From JBDSLU01 sp039916225 (lineage in GTDB: Bacteria; Acidobacteriota; Vicinamibacteria; Vicinamibacterales; Vicinamibacteraceae): a stretch of DNA of 16,770 nt. Location of the stretch: assembly GCA_039916225.1 (NCBI GenBank), contig JBDSLU010000405.1, forward strand, positions 1-16,770, given 5' to 3'. Numbering within the stretch: the first letter of the stretch is position 1; each line of letters opens with the position of its first letter. Below are positions 7,562 to 16,770 of this stretch, piece after piece. The position numbers and the translations under genes are program-made. The notes beneath the pieces were generated by a model. That model was given only the letters and a program-made list of their open reading frames with translations, did no database searches and was not told the origin of the DNA.

Positions 7562-8741
7562 GGCTGGAGAGCGCCTCCGGAAGATACGGGTCACCGATCG
7601 GCAACACCGGCGCCGCCTGGTACTGCCAGGCGAACAGCGACACCCAGATGCCGCCGACACCGACCAGCGTGGCCAGGTTGGTCCAGTGCGGCATCGGCGT
7701 CTCGTGATGGAGCGCCGGCATCACGTTCCAGTAGAAGTCGACGTAGCGCATCACCAGGACCAGCGCGCCGACGAGGGCGAGGCGGCCGGCCGTGCGCTTC
7801 AGGTCGCGCGACAGCAGCAGGAAGAACGGCAGGAAGAACTGGCCGACGATCAGCAGGATGCTGAACCACTCCCAGCCGTGGCTCATCCGGTCGAGATACC
7901 AGGGAATCTCCTCGGGCAGGTTCGCCGACCAGATGATCAGGAACTGCGAGAACGAGAAGTAGGCCCAGACCATCACGAAGGTCAGCAGGAACTTGCCGTA
8001 GTCGTGGAGGTCGTCCTTGCGGACGATGCGCGACATCGGCAGGGTCTTCGTCATCGAGGCCATCAGCAGCAGCACGAAGCCGATCGCCGCCAGGACCTGC
8101 TGGATCAGGAAGAGCAGGCCGAAAATGGTCGAGAACCAGTGCGGGTCGAGCGACATCAGCCAGTCGACCACGGCGAAGGTCGAGGCGATCGCGTGCAGCA
8201 GGAGGCCCCCGCCGCTGAGCAGGCGGAACTTGCGCTCCGAACCCGGCTCGTAGCTGGTGTCCTGGCGGCGCGACCACCCGGAAAGGGTGTAGGCCAGGCC
8301 GGTCCAGATCACGAAGTAGAGAACGTAGCGGGCCACGAAGAAGGGGACGTTCAGGTACGGCTGCTTCTGGACCAGGATCGGGTCGGCGGCGACGCGCGCC
8401 GCGTCCGTCCACTCGTAGAGGTGGTGCATCCCGAGCAGCAGCGGCACGCCGAGAAGCGCCATGAAGGGCAGCGTGCGCGATGCCGCCTCGAAAATCCGAC
8501 GCACCGGCATGCCCCAACCGCCCCCCGAGAGGTGGTGGACCATCATCAGCGCGAGCGAGCCGAGCGGGAACGCGATCCAGTAGATGAACGCCAGCAGGTA
8601 CGACTCGGTCGCCGCCTTCGGATCGAAGAGGTAGCCCGCCACCGACGCGGCGATGCCGACGAGGCCGATCCCGAGGGCCTTGGTCTGGAGCGCCGCGATC
8701 GAGGGCGGCGCCTGGAGATCGGCGGCCTTGATCTCAATCAT
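7548..8741 (-). CDS. actF: Alternative complex III subunit ActF
   Basis: A 397-residue integral membrane protein with about ten helices, related to ActC/NrfD-type membrane subunits and part of the quinol-oxidising half of Alternative Complex III. Recognised segments are SYLLAFIYWIAFPLGSLALM, MMVHHLSGGGWG, PFMALLGVPLLLGMHHLYEW, KQPYLNVPFFVARYVLYF, VVDWLMSLDPHWFSTIFG, HDYGKFLLTFVMVWAYFSFS and FLIIWSANLPEEIPWYLDR. The frame is open to 8966, but the homologous start is MIEIKAADLQ at 8741. It has AAGGAG about nine bases upstream, one of the best ribosome binding sites in the window. The start overlaps the actE end by 8 bases. The protein ends SSHGAH. No cofactor motif is visible, as expected for the family. 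Confidence 0.93.
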   Translation of the reverse strand: MIEIKAADLQAPPSIAALQTKALGIGLVGIAASVAGYLFDPKAATESYLLAFIYWIAFPLGSLALMMVHHLSGGGWGMPVRRIFEAASRTLPFMALLGVPLLLGMHHLYEWTDAARVAADPILVQKQPYLNVPFFVARYVLYFVIWTGLAYTLSGWSRRQDTSYEPGSERKFRLLSGGGLLLHAIASTFAVVDWLMSLDPHWFSTIFGLLFLIQQVLAAIGFVLLLMASMTKTLPMSRIVRKDDLHDYGKFLLTFVMVWAYFSFSQFLIIWSANLPEEIPWYLDRMSHGWEWFSILLIVGQFFLPFFLLLSRDLKRTAGRLALVGALVLVMRYVDFYWNVMPALHHETPMPHWTNLATLVGVGGIWVSLFAWQYQAAPVLPIGDPYLPEALSSHGAH

Positions 8742-9570
8742 GCTGTGGGGCTCCTTCAGCGGCCGGCGCGTGGCCGGACGTCTCGCCGTGCGCGGGCTCC
8801 GGCACGGGGCCGGTCTCGCCGCGCTCGAGGCGCTCGCGCTCGACCTGCGACAAGTCACCCACGCTGGCGTGCTGGCTGAGCTGCAGGGCGCGGATGTAGG
8901 CGACGATCGCCCAGCGATCCTTCGGCGACACCTGCGCCGCGTAATCCGGCATCTGACCGAAGCCACGGGTCATCACGTCGAAGAAGTAGCCGGCGCGCTC
9001 GTTGCGCAGCCGCGGATCGTGGTACGACGTCGGCTGCTTGTAGCCGCGCTTGACGATCATGCCGTCGCCGTCGCCGGCGACGCCGTGGCAGGGCGAGCAG
9101 TAGATGTTGAAGCGCTCGCGGCCGCGGGCGACGACGGCCTCGGTCAGCGGCATCGGGATCTTCTCGACCGGCGCGCCGGCCTGCATGCCGGTGTAGAACA
9201 CGTCGTCGTCCTTGAGGAAACCCCGGGCGACGGTGCCTTCGATGATCGGACGGGACGATCGCTTGTCCGCGAAAATGTCGCTCTCCTGGAGCGGCTTGTA
9301 GCGGGGCGCATCGTGCATGTCCTGCCGGCACGCCACCGAGCCGGCCAAGGCGACGAACGCGGCCGCGGCGATCGACGCGCGCGCGGTGCGGCTAGCCGCC
9401 TGTGGCCGACGGGTCGCGTCGCACCGAGACGGGCGAGGCGCCAGCCGATCAAGGCGCGAGGAGGGAGTAGATGGGGCAGCTGCGACCGACGAGCAACGCA
9501 GAGCGGCGGGATGGATCGCCCGTCGAATGCCGCGGCACGTCGACCACAGGCGGCTAAGGCTCGACGTCAT
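8734..9570 (-). CDS. actE: ActE monoheme c lipoprotein with a 54-residue inserted N-terminus
   Basis: A 278-residue periplasmic monoheme cytochrome c subunit of Alternative Complex III. The heme site is CSPCH at 158-162 (YCSPCHGVAGDGDG), with Met207 (GFGQMPDY) as likely sixth ligand. The N-terminal core YKPLQESDIFADKRSSRP and KDRWAIVAYIRALQ are typical of ActE. A hydrophobic stretch (66-77) before Cys81 (LAGSVAC) is a lipoprotein signal, though the box has Ser at -3. The only ordinary start codon in the region is the ATG at 9570, with AGAGGGG just upstream, 17 bases inside the actD end. Between MTSSLS and RTARAS lie 54 Arg/Ser/Pro-rich residues (7-60) with no ActE character, encoded by the inserted element at 9395-9554. 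Without them the signal peptide would be 26 residues long. Whether the longer leader is exported is unknown. It overlaps actF by 8 bases. Confidence 0.88.
   Translation of the reverse strand: MTSSLSRLWSTCRGIRRAIHPAALRCSSVAAAPSTPSSRLDRLAPRPSRCDATRRPQAASRTARASIAAAAFVALAGSVACRQDMHDAPRYKPLQESDIFADKRSSRPIIEGTVARGFLKDDDVFYTGMQAGAPVEKIPMPLTEAVVARGRERFNIYCSPCHGVAGDGDGMIVKRGYKQPTSYHDPRLRNERAGYFFDVMTRGFGQMPDYAAQVSPKDRWAIVAYIRALQLSQHASVGDLSQVERERLERGETGPVPEPAHGETSGHAPAAEGAPQHD
9393..9556. mobile_element. 160-bp MITE-like element with TA duplications, inserted in actE
   Basis: Terminal inverted repeats GCCGCCTGTGGCCGACG (9395-9411) and CGTCGACCACAGGCGGC (9538-9554) match at 16 of 17 bases, with partial matching continuing inward. 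TA lies immediately outside each end (9393-9394 and 9555-9556), as expected for a TA target duplication of the IS630/Tc1-mariner type. There is no room for a transposase. The unit of element plus one TA is 162 bp, exactly 54 codons, and has no stop in the actE frame. Removing it restores a continuous actE signal peptide and leaves the actD stop intact. An internal partial inverted pair (GGGTCGCGTCGCA near 9411 and TGCGACCGAC near 9481) suggests further folding. I cannot tell the family or copy number from this window. Confidence 0.7.
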
Positions 9571-10129
9571 ACACCCCTCTCGCCCCGAGGCCCTTGAGGA
9601 AGTCGCGGGTCTTGGCGGCGTCGAACTTCGGATCCTCGGCTTCGACGCAGAGGAACATACCGTCCGTCGAGCCGCGCTCACGGAAGCGCTTCACGTTGAA
9701 CACCGGATGGTACGGCTCCGGGAAGCCGCACAGCGCCAGCGTGCCGATGACCGCCGTCAGCGCGGCGAACAGGATGGTCAACTCGAAGGTCGGGATGATG
9801 AACGCCGGCAGGCTGACCAGCGGGCGTCCACCGACGTTCAGCGGATAGCCGCTCAGGTAGACGCCGCCGATGTTGATGTTCCAGCCGATCAGGTTGACGT
9901 GCAGCTGGAGGCCGAGGCCGGCCGCGCAGCCGAACAGACCGCCGGCCAGGATCATTTTCTGGATGCGGCGGTCGTCGTAGCCCATCGCCTCGGCGAGGCC
10001 GTGCACCGGGATGGGCGTCAACGCGTCGATGCGCGTGTAGCCCTCCTGGTGCACGCGCTCGGCCGCGCTGACGAGCGCGTCGGTCGACGTGAACTCGGCC
10101 ATCAGGCCGTAGAGAAGAGTGTCAGCCAT
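9554..10129 (-). CDS. actD: Alternative complex III subunit ActD (DUF3341)
   Basis: A 191-residue membrane protein of the DUF3341 family, a structural subunit of Alternative Complex III. The N-terminal soluble part (LLYGLMAEFTSTDALVSAAE, then EGYTRIDALTPIPVHGLAEA) is the family pattern. Two membrane helices form a hairpin, about residues 60-85 and 110-135, with PLNVGGRPLVSLPAFIIPTF between them; the C-terminal part has GFPEPYHPVFN and a D-PKFDAAKTRDFL segment. The start at 10129 has AGGACG just upstream and follows actC by 21 bases. Its TAG stop is made from the outer TA plus the first base of the inserted element at 9395-9554; without the element the stop would be the same. Confidence 0.93.
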   Translation of the reverse strand: MADTLLYGLMAEFTSTDALVSAAERVHQEGYTRIDALTPIPVHGLAEAMGYDDRRIQKMILAGGLFGCAAGLGLQLHVNLIGWNINIGGVYLSGYPLNVGGRPLVSLPAFIIPTFELTILFAALTAVIGTLALCGFPEPYHPVFNVKRFRERGSTDGMFLCVEAEDPKFDAAKTRDFLKGLGARGVYDVEP

Positions 10130-10150
10130 GATCGTCCTGCTGGCGCGCCG

Positions 10151-14680
<4,530 letters not shown>

Positions 14681-14688
14681 GAAGGGAA

Positions 14689-14720
14689 GTCCTGGGCCTG
14701 GCTTGTCCTGGGCCTGTCTT
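14689..14720. repeat. 16-bp tandem repeat in the actA-actB spacer
   Basis: GTCCTGGGCCTGGCTT (14689-14704) is followed directly by GTCCTGGGCCTGTCTT (14705-14720), one mismatch. It fills half of the 60-base gap between actA and actB. On the minus strand each unit carries AGGAC, the nearest thing to a ribosome binding site for actB, and the copy nearest the ATG is at about -9 to -13. Confidence 0.9.
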
Positions 14721-14740
14721 GAGCTTCTGGGGCAATCGCG

Positions 14741-15391
14741 CTACCGATGGCACGTGGAACAGCTCGTGAGGCTCTTGACGTCGTACTTCTTCACGAGGTC
14801 GCGACCGATCGTGAGCTGGTCGCCCGCCGGGTGATAGCCCATCTGGTAGACCGCTTCGCGGGGGCGCAGGAACTGCTCCGGCGCGCGGTGGCAGGTGATG
14901 CACCACTCCATCTGCAGGCTCGACGCCTGGTAGATGCCGGCCATCTGGTCGATGCGGCCGTGACAGGTCTCACAGCCGACGCCCTTCTTCACGTGGACCG
15001 AGTGGTTGAAATAGACGAAGTCGGGCAGGTCGTGCACCCGGTTCCAGACGAGCGACTGCCCGGTGCGGAAGCTCTCGCGGACGGGCTCGAGGTAGCTGCT
15101 CGTCAGCCAGATCTGCGAATGGCAGTTCATGCAGGTCTTGGTCGGCGGGATGTTGGCGAACCGCGCCGAATCGACCGTCGTATGACAGTAGCGGCAGTCG
15201 ATGCCGAGGCCGCCGACGTGATGGGCGTGGCTGAACTGGACCGGCTGGGTGACGTTGGCGTTGGCGCCGGTGACGAAGTCGGAGCGCATCAGGAGCAGCC
15301 CCAGCCATGCCACCAGCCCCACGGCGAGGGCGCCGCCTACCAGGCTGAAGCGCGCAATCTGATTGGCGCTGCGGTTGAAGATCTGGCTCAT
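14741..15391 (-). CDS. actA: Alternative complex III subunit ActA, pentaheme cytochrome c
   Basis: A 216-residue membrane-anchored multiheme cytochrome. One helix (about residues 14-35, RFSLVGGALAVGLVAWLGLL) anchors it, with the rest outside. Five heme c motifs are present: CRYCH (66-70), CMNCH (87-91), CETCH (140-144), CITCH (164-168) and CSTCH (211-215), the last one residue before the end. HAHHVGGLGIDCRYCH, ANIPPTKTCMNCH, NHSVHVKKGVGCETCHG and QMEWCITCHR are family hallmarks and supply distal histidines. It relays electrons from the ActB clusters toward ActE or the oxidase. It is the first gene of the operon, with the promoter region at 15392-15653 upstream. The ATG has no strong ribosome binding site. 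Confidence 0.95.
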   Translation of the reverse strand: MSQIFNRSANQIARFSLVGGALAVGLVAWLGLLLMRSDFVTGANANVTQPVQFSHAHHVGGLGIDCRYCHTTVDSARFANIPPTKTCMNCHSQIWLTSSYLEPVRESFRTGQSLVWNRVHDLPDFVYFNHSVHVKKGVGCETCHGRIDQMAGIYQASSLQMEWCITCHRAPEQFLRPREAVYQMGYHPAGDQLTIGRDLVKKYDVKSLTSCSTCHR

Positions 15392-15555
15392 AGGTCGGAG
15401 TCGGTCAGATCGCGGGCGGACACGGCCGTCCTGAGAACAGCGGGAGCGCCAGACATGGCTGGGCCAGAGCCCTGAAGGACCCTGGCCACGGCCAGCGTGC
15501 CGCTTCTCGCGGCTTGCTGTCGCGCAGGATGGAACACGCGGTCAAAACGTCGCGG

Positions 15556-15564
15556 ACAATATCA
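15556..15564 (-). promoter_or_regulatory. Extended -10 promoter for the act-cox operon
   Basis: On the minus strand TGATATTGT (15564-15556) is an extended -10 (TGn followed by TATTGT). Transcription would begin near 15549, giving a leader of about 160 bases before actA. No good -35 box is present; the CRP-type site sits where one would be, as in activator-dependent promoters. Confidence 0.4.
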
Positions 15565-15583
15565 CGAAGGTGCGCGCGCATTG

Positions 15584-15599
15584 TGTGAAAAGTTTCACA
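15584..15599. promoter_or_regulatory. CRP-type operator (TGTGA-N6-TCACA)
   Basis: TGTGAAAAGTTTCACA is a perfect 7-bp inverted repeat around AG and matches both half sites of the CRP consensus with the right 6-base spacing. Its centre, 15591.5, falls about 42 bases upstream of the predicted start near 15549, the class II activator position. A CRP/FNR-family regulator is likely; which one, and its signal, cannot be read here. Confidence 0.6.
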
Positions 15600-15604
15600 A
15601 CAGC

Positions 15605-15628
15605 CTCTCGTGACGGCTCTCGTGACGG
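15605..15628. repeat. 12-bp perfect tandem repeat upstream of the CRP-type site
   Basis: CTCTCGTGACGG occurs twice in a row (15605-15616 and 15617-15628), inside an outer CAGCC/GGCTG inverted pair (15601-15605, 15627-15631). It lies between the stop of the upstream gene and the operator, and could be a weak terminator hairpin or a simple slippage repeat. Confidence 0.85.
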
Positions 15629-15653
15629 CTGCGTCCACCGACCACTTTCGCCC

Positions 15654-16770
15654 CTATTTCACCGCCGCGGCCCAGCTCTTGACGAGCGCGGTCTCGGTTC
15701 CACCGAGCGCGGTGTAGCGAGCGGCATATCGCTCGAACCGCGCGCGATCGCGCGACGGATCCTCGACAGCCAGACTCGTCGATCGCGCACCGTGCAGGAT
15801 GCGCAGGGCGGCGAACAGCAGATCCGTCGACGGCGAATCGACGGCGTCGAGAGCGGTCAGCGCCTCGGCGACGCGGCCGCGCGCGAGCTCGAGCAGGGCA
15901 CGGCGCGGCCGGAGGCTGGCGTCGGCCGGCCAGCGCCGCTCGGCTTCGGCGGCCACGTCATCGGCGCCGGCGGCATCACCCATGCGCAGCCGCGCGTCGA
16001 CGATCAGGGTGAAGAGCCGCGGATCGTCGTCGATGCCGATCAGCGCCGTCTGCCAGGCGCCGGCCGCTTCCTGGTCGCGGCCGCCGAGCGCGTAACACGC
16101 GCCAAGGAAGACCGCGGCGGGCAGGAAATCGGCGTCGGCGCGCAGGGCGTCGCGGAACCGCTGCGCCGCGCGTTCCAGGTCGGCGCGCGCCAGCGCCCGC
16201 GCCGACGGATCGCGAACGGCCGCCGGCAGCGCCGCGAGGTCGGCGAGGCCGGACAGGAACGCAGCGGTGGTGGCGTCGCCGCTGGCGATTGCGGCGTCCG
16301 GCGCCACGCCCGGCGCGGTGCGAGCGCGGGTGATCGCCCGGCGCGCCGCGTCCGACTTGGCCCGCGCCGCCAGGGCGTCCAGGGCGCGGGCGAGGAGCGG
16401 TGACGCCAGCACATCATCCGGAGCGAAGCGCGGCACCAGGCCGGTGATGTCGCCGACCAGGGCGCCCAGCGCCGCCGCCGACGCCGTGACGCCGGCTCTG
16501 GTGGCGGCGGCCACGCCGCGAACCACGAAGGCCCGGCGGCGATCGACGACGACCGTGTTGTCGCGGATCAGCTCGCCGACGATCTCGAACGGGCCGACCG
16601 GCAGCAGTCCCTGCCGCACCACGGCGGTGGCGCGAACCAGGCCCGGTCCGGCCGCTTCGACCTCCGCCGGCACCGTCAACACCGCGGCGCCGCCGCCGGC
16701 CGGCACGATGCGGAAGCGCCCCGTCGGCGCGTTCGCGGCGGTCGCTTCCCACTGCAGGAACGTCGTGTCG
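15654..16770 (-). CDS. C-terminal part of a VWFA-related TPR protein (partial)
   Basis: An open frame enters from the window edge (first full codon at 16769) and ends at TAG 15654-15656: about 371 residues, start unseen. A GTG at 16706 is not needed as a start because the frame is open to the edge. The N-terminal third is beta-rich (LTVPAEVEAAGPGLVRATAV, LPVGPFEIVGELIRDNTVVV). Next come a linker (FAPDDVLASPLLARALDAL) and helical TPR-like units with ALRADADFLPAAVFLGACYA, GRDQEAAGAWQTALIGIDDD, LRMGDAAGADDVAAEAERRW and GRVAEALTALDAVDSPSTD. I recall this arrangement, including the GACYALGGRDQEAAGAWQT wording, as the tail of acidobacterial VWFA-related proteins; the von Willebrand domain itself would lie outside the window. 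Role unknown; probably scaffolding. It is separated from actA by 262 bases and the operon promoter. Confidence 0.7.
   Translation of the reverse strand, partial: DTTFLQWEATAANAPTGRFRIVPAGGGAAVLTVPAEVEAAGPGLVRATAVVRQGLLPVGPFEIVGELIRDNTVVVDRRRAFVVRGVAAATRAGVTASAAALGALVGDITGLVPRFAPDDVLASPLLARALDALAARAKSDAARRAITRARTAPGVAPDAAIASGDATTAAFLSGLADLAALPAAVRDPSARALARADLERAAQRFRDALRADADFLPAAVFLGACYALGGRDQEAAGAWQTALIGIDDDPRLFTLIVDARLRMGDAAGADDVAAEAERRWPADASLRPRRALLELARGRVAEALTALDAVDSPSTDLLFAALRILHGARSTSLAVEDPSRDRARFERYAARYTALGGTETALVKSWAAAVK

Noticed and set aside
8742..8966. Longer actF start at 8966
   Set aside because: The extension is a shadow of actE; AAGGAG before the ATG at 8741 decides the start.
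9571..9681. Longer actE start at 9681
   Set aside because: It would lie deep inside actD; the ATG at 9570 has an SD-like site and gives a proper signal peptide once the insertion is ignored.

Overview
High-GC bacterial chromosome segment with every recognisable gene on the minus strand, so transcription runs from high to low coordinates. The gene content suggests an Acidobacteriota-type organism: an Alternative Complex III cluster joined to an A2-type caa3 oxidase, a C-terminal tetratricopeptide tail typical of VWFA-related acidobacterial proteins, and a secreted protein of LAEGATG repeats. This taxonomic call is inference from gene families, not from a marker gene.

Layout in transcription order. 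(1) 16770-15654: C-terminal part of a TPR-containing protein, probably the tail of a VWFA-related protein. (2) 15653-15392: control region with a perfect CRP-type palindrome (TGTGA-N6-TCACA) about 42 bases upstream of the predicted start of a promoter with an extended -10. (3) 15391-2335: a continuous 13-kb operon, actA-actB-actC-actD-actE-actF, a small membrane protein, a SCO copper chaperone, then coxB-coxA-coxC-coxD. Genes overlap or sit 0-60 bases apart. (4) 2334-1928: a 407-base gap holding two intrinsic terminators and a 34-codon remnant that looks like the C-terminal tail of a lost paralogue of the next gene. (5) 1927-551: a secreted four-repeat protein. (6) 460-1: start of an exported DinB-like protein, cut by the window edge.

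How it works together: Act proteins form Alternative Complex III, a quinol:electron-acceptor oxidoreductase that replaces the bc1 complex. ActC/ActF handle quinol in the membrane, ActB carries four Fe-S clusters, and ActA (five hemes) and ActE (one heme) carry electrons outside the membrane. The acceptor is probably the cytochrome c domain fused to CoxB, which feeds CuA and then heme a / heme a3-CuB in CoxA. The SCO protein would load CuA. No free cytochrome c gene is present, which fits direct transfer inside an ACIII-caa3 supercomplex.

The most unusual structure is at 9393-9556: a 160-bp element with 17-bp terminal inverted repeats flanked by TA dinucleotides, inserted in the actD-actE overlap. 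It adds exactly 54 codons in frame to the ActE signal peptide and restores the actD stop codon. Removing it in silico, with one TA copy, rebuilds a compact lipoprotein signal peptide from the same ATG. No tRNA, rRNA or CRISPR array was seen.
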